Assembly (NCBI GenBank): GCA_030248225.1
Contig: JASANE010020102.1
Coordinates: 1-64,000 of the forward strand
Reading direction: 5' to 3'
Source of the DNA: Trileptium ribeirensis
Lineage: Eukaryota; Nematoda; Enoplea; Enoplida; Thoracostomopsidae
Length of the DNA: 64,000 bases
Below are positions 47,610 to 59,264 of this stretch, piece after piece. Every line of letters starts with the position of its first letter. The first letter of the stretch is position 1. Both the position numbers and the translations under genes were made by a program. The notes beneath the pieces were generated by a model that searched no databases, was not told where the DNA came from, and worked only from the letters and a program-made list of their open reading frames with translations.

Positions 47610-48023
47610 TTAACCTAATAATTTATAACCTAATCCGTTTGAAGGGGACCGCACCGACCCGGTCGGTGATGCCCAGTCCCTTCTGTCCTTAGCATTGTCG
47701 TGTCCATTGCCGGCAGTGTCGGTATCCATGGAGAAACTTAACTCAGAGATGAGATCGGCAGCTTCGAGTGAGTCAATTGCTAGCATGTCAAATTCGTCAA
47801 CACTGGTGTCACTGAGTACGACACTGAACTCATTTTCAAGTTCCTCTTCGTCGATGAATGTTATGTCCGCGTCGTGGTCCGTGTTTGGAACTTGGTCCAT
47901 GTCGTCCACTGGGTCACTTTGCCAAATGATTTGAGCGGGCTTACGCAACCACAATAGTCGTAGGTACAATAGTTCTTCGCGCTTCGGTTTACTATCTATA
48001 TCGATGAACAGAGCGTTAGCCAT
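47610..48023 (-). pseudogene. 'MAN' acidic ORF of the minus-strand element
   Basis: 137 codons from MANALFIDIDSKPKREELLY. The N-terminal ~40 residues (LYLRLLWLRKPAQI) are conserved in the D-side copy at 55743-55844. The rest is rich in Asp, Glu and Ser with predicted helical stretches. No known domain is recognised. It sits between X and env, 38 bp before the env start. It might be a small accessory or transcription-activating protein, but that is speculation. Confidence 0.55.
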
Positions 48024-48139
48024 TATAGCGTATGCAACGTGATGTATTTACGGCACCGGAACTTTGGGTCCGGTTTCGTCGAGTTCTGTGACTGGGTGGT
48101 CCAACAAATACGGCGCGTCTACTACAGTTTCTAGAAACT

Positions 48140-50600
48140 CTAAGTTTGCTTCCTATACGCTATAAGTTCATATGCCGTGTGTAATCCTTGTGTGCTACTT
48201 GGTCGAATGGATACTGTCCCATCTCTCGTAATGGTTCCGTAATCGGCGGACAGATTCCCGGCGTAATCCCATTCGCCATGATAGGTGGTGAACGCACACT
48301 CCTCGCTCGGCATGAAATTTATATTGTGTCGTTCCTCGCACATGATGCATGTCTGTAGAATAGGAATTTGAGATCGATACACCTCGGTGATTGCCTGCGT
48401 GATGCTCATTGCGTTGATTACTCGAGCAACGATCTCCAAGAGTCCCCCTAGATGTTTTAACATGCAACTACTGACGTGTACTCCAGGCATAGTATGTAGG
48501 AACGGAGATGCGAACCCCAACAGCCCTGACAAAACGGCAGCGTCCCGCCGTCGGTCGATTCGGGCCGTTCCAGCCACTCGGGCCCTGAGCAGCTGGTGGT
48601 CATGACATATCCGCTCCGACACAGCTATGACCCTACGGCAGAATAGTGTTCTCACTGGCATCCGATCTTCCCGAAACGTAGCTTAGGCAGTGCGAGAATA
48701 TAATGGGGGAATTTTCCGTGACATTCCGGTTTAGCTGCCGGTACAAATTCTGAATCCGGTCCCAGCAGCACTAATCGCTCCTCTTCAGGTAATTCTTGCA
48801 AAATCAGTGGTTCTACTATTTCACTGATGCTATCTAATGCGTGCAATTTCCTCAGTATGATATCTAATATCTGCTGTTTGTACATTCACGAGTTCCTTCG
48901 ATTCAATTTATACTTAAATGCTATCAAGTCTATGTCAGTGTTGTTAATCGCAGGGTCTATGCTAACTTGGCCGAAAGTGCGTACATTCCCCATTAATTCG
49001 GGTGATTTTAAGGCTTGCTCAATTATCTGGGTCAAGCCAACCGGCGATCCAGTCGAGTCGATCCCTAGTGCGTGGGCTTCTTCTGTACTCAGTTGGCATG
49101 CTACAATTTCTGTTTTACTCTCCAATCGTTGATTCTCCGTTCCGTTTGCTCTCTGTGCTATGCTATTTACCATGGGTGTTATCATCACAATCTTCGAGCT
49201 TTTGCTGGTTACTATTGGTTCCTCCTTATCAATACCATCCTTCCTTGGGTTATCAGGTTCCACTTCATTATCACTGGGTTCCATAACTTCACGAATGCTA
49301 GCTCGATTATCGTGATCTTCTATGCTTGTAGTGTTTTCGGCACTCGGCTCGGTGTTGTCTCCGTGTAGCCCTAAACCATTTCCTCTCACATGCTGCACAG
49401 TTTCTACCCCCGGTTCTACACACATTCCCGTGGTGTCGGTTCTAGCCGACTCAGACTCAAGCACACACATATTCATCTGCCGGTTTGATCTACTAGTATG
49501 CAACGACAAACGATAACCGCAGCTCCCGACCCGATCGGGCCCTACGGCTCCTACACTTAGGAACCGAACTCTATTCGAATTTGATCCTACATGCAAATTA
49601 TAATTTTGAACGGAGCTAGAGCAATCAGGACAGCTCACTTCCGGACGCCTCCATCGCACCTGGCCAGTGTCCACGAGCGGTCTTCCCCGGCCTCTAAAGA
49701 TACTAGGATACACATACGCTTTCGAATTTTGAACGGAGTTAGGACAATCGGACTGACACGTGTTCCGAAGGTCTCCATCGCACCTGACCAGTGTCCACGA
49801 GCGGTCTTCCCCGGTCGGTTGAAAAGCTACAGGGGCCTCACACGGCCGCCCTAAATTGGTGGAAGTCAGTTTAGTTAGGTTGGATGCATCCGTTAGGTTA
49901 AGTTCATTTAGCTCCTTAGGTTCTCGGTTCCTCGGTAATCCATTCCTCCCATTAAGTTCCAGTAAGTTCTCGGTATCCACAAGTCCACTAGGTTCCATTA
50001 GGTTCATAAGTTCCTCCGCAGGTTCTTCTGGTTCCGCTAGACACACACAATTTTGAATAAGCCTATGAAAACTCGCGGGTTCACCAGGTTGTGCCGTGCC
50101 GGCGTTAGAGCCATTGCCAAACACGCGACCCCTATTAATCGGCCCCCGAAGTCCGAAAGGCGTCTCTCTAGGTTCCATTCCATTAGGTTCTCCATCCATT
50201 AGGTTCTTAGGTTCCATCCGATGTGAGGTTCTTAGGTTCTATCCGATGTGCAGCCGCCTGAGATGGGTTACACGTGCCAGCGTTTGGGTCATTGCTAGAC
50301 ACGGATGCCCTATTAATCGGCCCCCTAAGTCCGAACGGCCCCCTCCCATATTTCTCACTCGGCACATCAGGATCATTAGGTTCCTTTGGTTCCATTAGGT
50401 TCTCGGTTCCTCCTCCCCTCTCACTCCTCTGCTCGGTATCTCGGTACTCTTAATCTCCTTGCGCTGACTTCCGATCGAGATATACACATGAATTGGTTGG
50501 CCAACCATTATTCACAAGGTCTCGAGTCACACCCTGCGCGCCAGGGGTTGGAAACAACAAAGCCGAGCGCCGTGTGGGTTCAGTATTGCTTTGTACTTTA
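48140..50600 (-). pseudogene. ORF X copy in the minus-strand element
   Basis: Inverted counterpart of 39566-41878. The main frame is 50217-48886 (443 codons), then 48885-48652 in the same frame after one TGA, then 48661-48140 in another frame. Upstream, 50395-50207 is a further shifted piece. The conserved C-terminal block with CIMCEERHNINF and FTTYHGEWDY is kept and extends past the point where the plus copy is cut (..GTITRDGTVS). The EPKNL-type repeats and FGLRGPINR repeats are present. No function is recognised. Confidence 0.7.
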
Positions 50601-51401
50601 AGAGTGTGTGGTTACTGAATAGCTTCGTATCGGGTAAATAGTCGTTTCGAATGTTCGGTGTACTGCGCCGAAAGCGATTGAAAGCGAGTCGACAGCGGGG
50701 CTGATCAGCACTCTGAGACAGGCACGAATTGAAATAACAGTATTCTTACTATCCGTATAGTATTTCGCCAATTGGTTATACGAACTTCACTATAACACGA
50801 GACGTAACAATTACTCTATCGGAATCAATAGGTAACAGCTAGGTAACAACTCAGCCGCAAAAACCGCTTACTCTCTGAATCATCGTTCCAAGTCACGGCA
50901 ATTCAAATGTCCAAGGGCCTTGTAAGTCAGCACCAAATTACCACCCTGGCATTCAGTTCAGAGTTCACTCCTGGTTACGTTGTGTTAGTACAAAAACTCT
51001 CTCGATGCACCAAAATTGCATCATTATGATTCAGGCGGTTTGGTGAGTACAGCACTCGAATACAAGCCTCCTGAGACTAACGAGTCCTGCAGATGGGCAC
51101 TCAAGGTTCAACTCAAGAACGCCTAGACAACTATGCTGGGCTCTCCAAACATCAAAATCACATTTACTGTAACAGTTATTCGTTATTAACGATCAGTCCA
51201 ATGTGCTTTGCAACGCGGGGACAGTTAAGTTTCTTTATAAAAATACGGCTTACTATGGTCATCCACCGGAAACCAAGCCTGCGAGTGATGGTCAAGGAAT
51301 TTAATCTTGTGTGTGCGAGAGGTCCGATACTCCATGTTTCAAGACTCCTTTGTTCCAAAAATTTATTGACGCCTCTCACGACGTGGCCCCCACTAAATTT
51401 A
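50601..51401 (-). other. Leader of the minus-strand element
   Basis: About 800 bp between LTR C and the start of ORF X homology. The first ~45 bases after the LTR match the leader of element B (GGGGGCCACGTCGTGAG) and the rest does not. A gag gene is absent here, so this copy has lost it or belongs to a different subfamily. Confidence 0.5.
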
Positions 51402-53375
51402 TGTACTAGGATCAGTTCTGGCCCTAAGGGATCCCAGCTGCACCACCAATTTTTCCTGGTGTGGTGCCCGGACAACCCCGGCTTCCACGACTCCCCGGTG
51501 ATCTATGCGACGACCTAAGGGAACCGCTTAGCTTAGCAAGCTGCCGGCGGGTTAACCAGGGTGTTCGGCCTGGCCCCTATATTGGCCCACGCTTCTACTG
51601 GTATGAAGGTCCCCCGAGGGAGAGTCAACCCTTAAGCCTGCTCACAGGTAATAAGGCTGACTCGCCTTTCCCTCATACTCCACTTAATCCCCTAAGCGGG
51701 GTTCTCTGATCCTAGTATAGCATTGGCGAGATTCCCCCATGATGTGTCCCTATGTACTATTGTCCCCTTTCTAATCTTAGAGCGTTGCACAACTATCCTG
51801 AAACCTAGACCGTAAGCGCGCGACAATCCAAAAAGGGGCATAGCCGATGCATTTTCCTTAGCTTTTAATTGCTTAGGTTAACGTATGGGCACTGAGGCGG
51901 AGGCCCCAATCCCTTGAGTATCAAGATTCTAAATACTAGTATTACATATTAGGTGGCGAGCTATGCAGAGCGGTGGTTAGCTGTGCGGGGTTTGCGACGG
52001 GGGCGCTCCTGATGGCGCAGACGAATACAGACTATGCGGGGTATAGAGAGGTTACTGGCTCGGGCTTCGGAAGAGCAGGTGCATGTGGGAGAGCTGGCAT
52101 CAGTGGCTTAAATCGATGAGGCTCAGGGTTGCGGAAGCTTGGCTCACTGCAGCATCGAGCTAATTGGTTTCGAGATCCTTAGGAGGTTGGATTGAAACGG
52201 GGTTGGGTTGAAGCTAATTTCCAAAGCTCTTACCGGGGTCATAGAGTGAAGTACATTCCGAACTGCTTTAATAGATTGTACAACTCAACTCCTTTACTGT
52301 TGAATCATTTTCCTTTATATTGCGCACACATTATAAACACCGCCCAATCGGGGCGTCCCGCAACCTATTTACAACATTTATATCTCAACAGTATTAAAAC
52401 TGGGTATCCTGCAAGATAGCCCGAATGTTATGTCTTTCCGAAAACGCTACACCTAAACGATGCTTGATTGCTTTAATCCACTAATTTTAAGAAAGCCAAA
52501 ATCGAATTCCCAAGAACTCCCCAGTTCCGCTCATTTTGGAACATAAAGTGCACCTATTTAACCTTTACAAGTGTTCTCCGTATGTAACGCAAACTCCAGA
52601 TGAAAGACAGGGCTGAAGGTCCCTTTGCTTTAATGCATTTGCGGCAGAAGCTGCAGCGGTCCGCGAAAAACTCGACTACTTTCGAACTCACTCCCAGAGG
52701 GCTCCGGGAGAGGGTAGCGACCTGAATTTTCCCCGTAGTTGCACGGTTAGAAAACATACCTCCTACCGACGCTCAGTGCATTTTAGTTCACCGCCAGCTC
52801 CAGTCCCTGTTTCGCTCTATTCTCAACTAGTGAGCCTCTCAAAAATTTGTGCTTAAGCTGGGGCCCGCAGTCGTTTGCATCACCCTTCGATCAGAAACAA
52901 AGGAAGGCAGCGAACGAACGAGGATTCGACGCCGCAGTTCGATTTTAGACAATCGAGGACAACTCGTGTCACCCGCGGATGCAAACGGCCACGTCCTCAG
53001 CATCACTCCGGTTATCCCTTATAAATTTTGGCTGAACCCTTTTTCGATAGCTCTTAACCAAGTCTTAACACATTTCTCCCCTTTTTCTGAGTAACAAATT
53101 TAATATCGTCTAAGCCTAGAAGTTTTGATCACTGTCACTTGCCCTACAGTAAAAATTTTGATCACTCCTCGGACCTGAGAAAGAATGAAACATTGGAGGA
53201 GCGGGGAACCAGTCGAAATGCGAGCGAGCAGAGTTTTGAGCAATTTGATGCCATTTCGCGAATTTTGTCGGGGTCCGACCTTTACGGGCGCGCGGAGCAT
53301 CCTTCCGACACTGCAACGCCCGCAAAGGACGGCCCTTGCGTGGTTGTGAAAATCCTACACCCAGGGGAGGCTCTC

Positions 53376-53393
53376 CGCCGTAGGGGTACGGCG
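53376..53393 (-). other. Conserved LTR hairpin, copy C
   Basis: Stem CGCCGTA/TACGGCG with a CCCC loop, followed by GGAGAGCCTCCCCTGG. The stem differs from copy D at two base pairs, and in both cases both partners change. Confidence 0.7.
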
Positions 53394-53527
53394 AGAAACC
53401 AACCCTGGTACGCTCAAAAACAAAATAAAAACAGAACATAGTAAACGTAGAAAGCTCGAATGGCGACAACCGCCAATACTAAAACTCTAAGTCTCGACTG
53501 GCTCCGATCGGGGAATCGGGCTCAGCT

Positions 53528-53535
53528 CTTTTATA
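53528..53535 (-). promoter_or_regulatory. TATA box of LTR C
   Basis: TATAAAAG on the minus strand, followed by CCCGATTCCCCGATCGGAGC and CAGTCGA, also found after the TATA box of LTR D. Confidence 0.7.
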
Positions 53536-53786
53536 CTCGACTTATCCCCCTTTTTTTCAAATGCCTCTTGTCCCGAAAATATATCAAAACTCGCAAACCG
53601 CCATATATATATACTGCCAATATACATATTTAACACAACCTTTCAAAAACAAAACTCGGACACGTCGCAAGCTTGTTGGTCAGCTCTTGCTTATTAATGG
53701 CCATTTTCGCTTGGCGCAAAAGAGAAACAGCAACATACGCGGCGGAATTGGCCGAAGGGTCCCAAAATATATCGTAAACAACTAAA

Positions 53787-53808
53787 CCTCGCGCTGGTCG
53801 GCGCGAGG
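53787..53808 (-). other. Perfect 8-bp-stem hairpin in LTR C
   Basis: CCTCGCGC / GCGCGAGG with loop CGACCA (minus strand). Imperfect equivalents with a Y-ACCA-type loop are at 32980-33001 (B) and 58763-58785 (D). Confidence 0.6.
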
Positions 53809-54454
53809 CTGATAGTTTTGAGAAATATAAAAGCGCTTTAGGCGCCTTGAACATGTACGATTTTTGTTATTTTTTCTTTTATATTTCAGGAACGGAGAGG
53901 AGAAGGCGGCCGGGGGCGGGATCATATCCATGCCCTGGCTGGTCGCCTACTGATAGGAAACTTTAATTTAGTGTTGGTCCCCTAGGAGGCCCGTTAGATA
54001 CAGCTAAATGCGTGCACGATAGGGAAATTTCGGGTCCCGACTAAGTTATAGGGGTCCCGTAAAGATCCATTGGGGCGGATGGCCCCGGTTTTCAGTGGGA
54101 CAGTTAGTATAGGACCCATTTAAGGTACAGAGCTTGAGAAATCAGGAAGTTTTGGTTTAGGATGTGGTGATTTAGGGCCCGAAAGTTTGAGAGTTTAAAC
54201 GCGGGATCGAGGGTCCATAAGTATTTACGGGTTGGGAGTAAGTTGACCCGACCGCGTGATTTTGAATCCCTATAGAGTCCTGATGATAATTTGACGTCCC
54301 CTCTTTGTTTGAAATCTACGAAAACCCCCAAAATTCCAAAATTCTTACACCCATTGAAAAATGAAACTTTTTTCGCATTCGGTAAATTTTATCTCTTGTT
54401 TCGTGTATGCAATTTAGCCCGTACCGTACAAAATATATACCATTTTCCACCGGC

Positions 54455-54956
54455 GTGTCAGGACAAGCTCGCGAACCCCAGACTGTGATAAAATCCCCAT
54501 TTTACGCAACGCCTCGCTTCATCCTGACACCCGGATTCATACAGTCACAGTATGCGTTATACTATTGAACAACACATGTACATAATTATTATTATCCCCG
54601 GATGCGCACCGGAATCGACCTTGGGGCACCGAATCAACAAAGTTTGTTAAATCAAATTGCGAAATGTTTCCCCTTGTCCCCGGCCGATCCGACTACGCAT
54701 CCGCGCCGATTTCCAATGCCAATACTTCACACAATAATAAACACACTTTTTATAAACGATACCAATCCTGGGACCGATCGGATACCCTAACCATGAGATT
54801 TTGATTCAATTTTGGTGCGAAATCACCCCGCGTACCTCGGGCTGGTGGAGCGTAATAACACGTTCATAGCACATAATACAGTATTTATTTTTATTCAACG
54901 CAATTATGAATAACACGTCAATAAGTCCCTGGATCACGCTCCACCGGTATCCGATC
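54455..54956 (-). other. U3 inverted-repeat set of LTR C
   Basis: In plus coordinates: GATCGGATA 54776-54784 with TATCCGATC 54948-54956; GGTGGAGCGTAA 54844-54855 with TCACGCTCCACC 54934-54945 (one mismatch); CGGATGCG 54599-54606 with CGCATCCG 54696-54703; GTGTCAGGA 54455-54463 with TCCTGACAC 54522-54530. All four pairs recur in LTR D. Confidence 0.75.
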
Positions 54957-55037
54957 GCCCGTTATCCGTTGAATTTTGAGGTCTTTATGGCCTGATCTTG
55001 AATATTTAAGATTCCGCGAAAAACTCGGGCTGTTACA

Positions 55038-55520
55038 TCATCAGGTCTTAGCCCTGACCGGCCGCATGATAGACATAGATAATCGTAATTTTAAGATTAG
55101 TGCAATAGGTGGCCTGTTACCACCGCCGCTACAGGGAAATTTCGGCCCGATACAACCTTGCATCACTCAAATTGGTTATTGGGGATACCGCCCAAGCCGT
55201 AAGAACACTATTTTGCAGGCGTTTCAGCTGTACCAGAACGGCTTTGTCAAACCCAACTGTTATGAACACGTGCGGATGCAGTACTCCGAATTGACCAACG
55301 GCGGGAGGCTGCCGTTTTGTCTGGGTTATTCGATTTAACATTCCATTTCTGCACGATGAGAGGGATACACGTTGGTAGCCGCATGCTGAAACAACAGGAA
55401 GGCCCGTTGAAAACCGCTGTGAAAATAACCCAGTGGATATTAAGCAAGTGATCACCGTGGTACATCGGGCACAAGTACCTACCCTCCAAATCTGAGACAT
55501 CGGCGGGAAGCAACGCGATC
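55038..55520 (+). pseudogene. Third, diverged copy of the ORF X C-terminal region
   Basis: Nucleotide similarity to 41390-41800 is visible in order: TACAGGGAAATTTC.GCCCGAT, AACACTATTTTGCAG, GGCGGGAGGCTGCCGTTTTGTC, GGGATACACGTT.G.AGC.GCATG. It is much more diverged than the other two copies and has stops and frameshifts. It continues into a MAN remnant. Confidence 0.65.
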
Positions 55521-55658
55521 GATATCTTACGCCCATCGACTGGGTGAGTTTACCATGGTAAAAAACGGTAGAGAGAAGTTGCATAGCGTACATGAGCTAA
55601 AAGGGCCTGTAGAGCAACCAATTTCAATCGGCTAGAGACAACCATCAGTGCACCGTGT

Positions 55659-55844
55659 TTGCCAGGTCAATTGACAGCCGAGTACGACGAATCCGGACCA
55701 AGAGCAAAGGTCCTGTCAATGGGCCATGTTATATATGCCGTTATGGCAAACACCTCATTCAAAGAGGCCAGTAGCAAACGGGAACACGACGAGCTAACAT
55801 ATCTACGACTACACTGGCTGCGCAAACCCGCAAGGTACATCTGA
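55659..55844 (+). pseudogene. Third copy of MAN start region
   Basis: From the MANTS start at 55743, it shares LTYLRLHWLRKPA with the MAN ORF (47610-48023), and the bases just before the ATG also match. It stops at 55844 and the acidic remainder is lost. Confidence 0.6.
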
Positions 55845-57501
55845 CAAAGCAACCCAATAAGGGACATGGACGAATCTCCAAAACTATGACCTGGATACCG
55901 CGTTATCTTTGGATTAGACCTTTCAGCGAACGACAATGATATTGAACACTAACAGGCAATAACGTCTATGATATATGCACCCGAAACAAAACCCTATACA
56001 CTTCCAAGAACTGCCCCATTCGTTCGACTACCATTGATTTCTGCCGAGTTGCCGAGTGCTGTATTTGTATGATTGACAAGTTTGACAGACCGCAAGTCAC
56101 GGGAAAATCTAGTAGCTCAGTGGGTTGCCTAAAACTGTTTCCAGGGCCCGCTACCTCACCGGGATCTTGTTAAAGTATGCTAGTACAATTTTCACATGCG
56201 TGTCTCTTGGGACAATTTTATATCGACGACAACGCCTGATGTTTACGCAATCTCGTTAGCTCAGGCCAATATTTTTACCTGTTGTGACCTAGTTTTACTA
56301 ATTTTAAACGTGACCCTGCTGGTTGTCGTCTTAGATTTAAAAATAAAACACAGCAGAGACTTTAACCGTAGAGACCGTGCGGGCAAAATTAACAATTAAT
56401 AACACTTTAATATGTACAAAAATTTTTTGAAGACAGCACAATCAAGAGTGTGTCCTATCGTCATATGCCCCTCACGTAGACCCGACTTTAGGTCACGAAT
56501 ATTCTTAAAGCTAATAAAATCTTCACTTTTGAATAGTCTGTAAGTAACAATTTGTGCAAAAGGACACTACGGAAGCTAGCTTTGGATTACCACTTTGAAC
56601 CTCCTAATGATAAGCAACTGAGCAATCTAAGGCTTATATCGCTCATTCTCGACAGATGTCGCTTTGCCGTCTGGGCTCGAATGTAGGTGGGTCGCAAAAC
56701 CACATCCCGGGTGGCCAGACACTGGTCTAAATTCCAATCGGGCCCTTGGGTCTCTTCCTTAGGATTTCCTGTACGTCCACAGCATCAAACTTGAATAGCC
56801 AGGTAAGGAAGCAATTTCAGTAGGCCTGAAAGAGGACCAGTACAATCAAGGCCCTTCCAAAAGAACCCTCACCGTGTGCCGAAGAGAAAGCCCATAAGGG
56901 GGAAAACGAAAAAGATGCACAAAGCTTAAGTGTGCAGGCTCGGAACTTACACTCCAGATACTCAGGCATTTTATAACGGGATTGACCAGCGTCGTGCAAG
57001 ACTTTCAGGTTGCGGAGAGTCAAAATCATCCTTTGAGAAGACACACCCTCTTCAGTATGAAACCTCGCGTACCTCAGTTTTGGTCAACAACTAACGCATG
57101 ATAATTTGCAATGATTCGGACTCGTATCTTACCGTAATTTTATTTTACTCAACGAACGCTTAAGCTTATTTTACAACTCCTACAGTCCACCACTCACTGC
57201 GACGAACGGTGTGCTATCTAAAATACGAATCCACATGAAGATATACGCATAAATTTATGATCTAGATTTACTTCAGCAGTTCGCGTACACCAGTACACAT
57301 GTTTATAACGGTACCATAAGAATTTCGGTGCACCCTGTTTTCATTCATCACAATTCGAAACGACCTAGGTCTTCCCTTATGCTGCATGGACAGGAAGGTC
57401 CATCCGAGTGTGAAATATGAACCCGATTTGTGTTGAGGTATAGAAACGACCTCACCTTGACGCGATTAAAGAAGTTTTACCCCAACATGTTCGCCGTACA
57501 G
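55845..57501 (+). other. Degraded internal region before LTR D
   Basis: No env or pol motif is recognised. A 67-codon frame at 56196-56399 contains a hydrophobic span (LVLLILNVTLLVVVLDL) followed by basic residues and could be a remnant of an env anchor or chance. No polypurine tract is seen immediately before LTR D. Confidence 0.4.
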
Positions 57502-57583
57502 TGTAACAGCCCGAGTTTGTATACTGAATTCTAAATATCCAAAATCAGGCAAAAGGGGGGCTCAAATTCAACGGATAAAGGGC

Positions 57584-58110
57584 GATCGGATATCGGTGGA
57601 GCGTGATACAGGGATTTATTGAGGCATTATTGGTAATCGCGTTGAATAAAATAAAAATATTTTATCGTGTGTTATAAATGTACAATCACGCTCCACCAGC
57701 CCGAGGTGCGCGGGGTGATTTCGCACCAAAACTGAATCTAGATTCTACTGCAGAGGTATCCGATCGATCCCAGGAGTGTTATCATTGCATGTATCATACA
57801 GGTTTAGTATCGATGTGCGGTACGGATGCGTAGTCGGATCGGCCGGGGACAAGGTCAAAGACTTCACGTTTCATCACGGTTTGACTTAACGATTTTGCTA
57901 ATTAGGTACCCCAGGTTCGGTTCCGGTGCGCATCCGTTATCTACATGTCTGTTAGTTGATAAAATAATCGATAAAATAATGTACGTACACCTATTGTGTT
58001 TGTGTCCGGGTGTCAGGATGGGACGGAGTGTCGTACAAAGTCCCCTGCGACAAAAAGGCAATTTGGGTTTGTTTTACAATGGTCTGGGACCCTCAAGTTT
58101 ATCCTGACAC
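57584..58110 (+). other. U3 inverted-repeat set of LTR D
   Basis: GATCGGATA 57584-57592 with TATCCGATC 57757-57765; GGTGGAGCGTGAT 57595-57607 with ATCACGCTCCACC 57685-57697 (perfect 13 bp); CGGATGCG 57823-57830 with CGCATCCG 57929-57936; GTGTCAGGAT 58010-58019 with ATCCTGACAC 58101-58110, extended by CCGG on both sides. The loops differ from those of LTR C while the stems are kept. Confidence 0.8.
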
Positions 58111-59078
58111 GCCGGTGGAAGCTGATACGTATTTTGCACGGTACGGGATAAATGGAATGCATAAAACAAGGGATAAAGCTTACTTAACGTGAAAAGAGCT
58201 TCATTTTTCAAGGGACGTAAGAATTTTGGAATTTTGGGGGTTTTTTATAGATTTCAAACCAAAAGTAGGACATTAAACTATTATTAGGGCTTCATAAGGA
58301 TTCAAAATCACTCGTTCGGGTCAACCTAGCCCCAACCCGTAAGTACTTAGGGACTCCCAATCCAGCGTTTAAACTCTCAAACTTTAGGGCCATAAATCAC
58401 TACGTCTCAAACCAAAATTACCCAATTTTTGGAGCCCTATACCTCAATTGGATCCTATACTAACTATTTTATTGAAAACCGGGGCCGTCCGCCACAACAG
58501 ACCTTTACGGGACCCCCATAACTCGGGTGGGACCCAAAATTTCCCTATCGTGCACGCATTCATCTGCCTTTTACGGGCCTCCTAGGGGACTTACATTAAA
58601 TCTAAGTTTCTCCTGAGTAGGCGACCAGCCAGGGCATGGGCATGGATATGTTCCCGCCCCCGGCCGCCTATTCCTTTCCGTTCCTGAAATATAAATGAAA
58701 GTATAAAAACGTCATAGTCATTACAAGCGCCTGAAGCTCTGATATATTTTGTTGTTTTCAAACCTCCGCGCCGACCAGCGCTAGGTTCTGCCTTGTTTAC
58801 GTGCTATTTGGCACGTCTCGGCCACTGTCCGGTAAAAGTTGTTGTTGTCGGCATATTTCTCTTAACTTTCCCGCATCGCCCGGCAAGTTCGCTACAGTGT
58901 TTTACAGTTGCCCTGTGTGTCTGCAGTGAAGGGCCGTTTTGCCGTCTACATTTGCTATGTATGTTGAATGCTTAATCGATTATATTTTAGTTTAGTCATA
59001 ACCAAATTTCAAAAATTTAAAGTCTAAATGAAACACATAAAAAGGGTCTGAAAAGAAGGTGGGGGGGTTTAAGTTAGA

Positions 59079-59086
59079 TATATAAG
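59079..59086 (+). promoter_or_regulatory. TATA box of LTR D
   Basis: TATATAAG, followed by CCCGATTCCCCGATCGGAGC and CAGTCGA as in LTR C, so it marks the same core promoter. Confidence 0.65.
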
Positions 59087-59244
59087 GAGACTGCCCGATT
59101 CCCCGATCGGAGCCAGTCGAACATAGGCTTTTAAAATTTGGCGGTTGTCGCGACTAAGTAGGCCTTTCTGTTTTCGTGCACTAGCTTTGCCGTTTCTAAA
59201 TTTTTTCTCTGTTTCTTGCGTTTGGCGATGCCAGTGGTGGTTGC

Positions 59245-59264
59245 CCACCGTGCCCCCACGGTGG
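59245..59264 (+). other. Conserved LTR hairpin, copy D
   Basis: Perfect 8-bp stem CCACCGTG/CACGGTGG with a CCCC loop, ~160 nt after the TATA box, then GAGAGCCTCCCCTGG. It covaries with copy C. Confidence 0.7.

Larger units (their letters stand above)
51402..55037 (-). mobile_element. LTR copy C, complete giant LTR (3636 bp)
   Basis: On the minus strand it starts TGTAACAGCCCGAG at 55037 and ends CTAGTACA at 51402, the TG..CA ends expected of an LTR. From the 5' side it holds the U3 inverted repeats (54956-54455), the TAGGCGACCAGCC block (53949-53903), a perfect hairpin (53808-53787), a TATA box (53535-53528), and the hairpin with CCCC loop (53393-53376). It is the 5' LTR of the X-MAN-env-pol element on the minus strand. 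Its outer flank (55038) is internal DNA of the third copy, suggesting insertion into an older element. Confidence 0.88.

Noticed and set aside
29547..55037. A single intact minus-strand provirus bounded by LTRs A and C
   Set aside because: The 5-bp flanks do not match, LTR A lacks its U3, and 10 kb of plus-strand element interrupts it.
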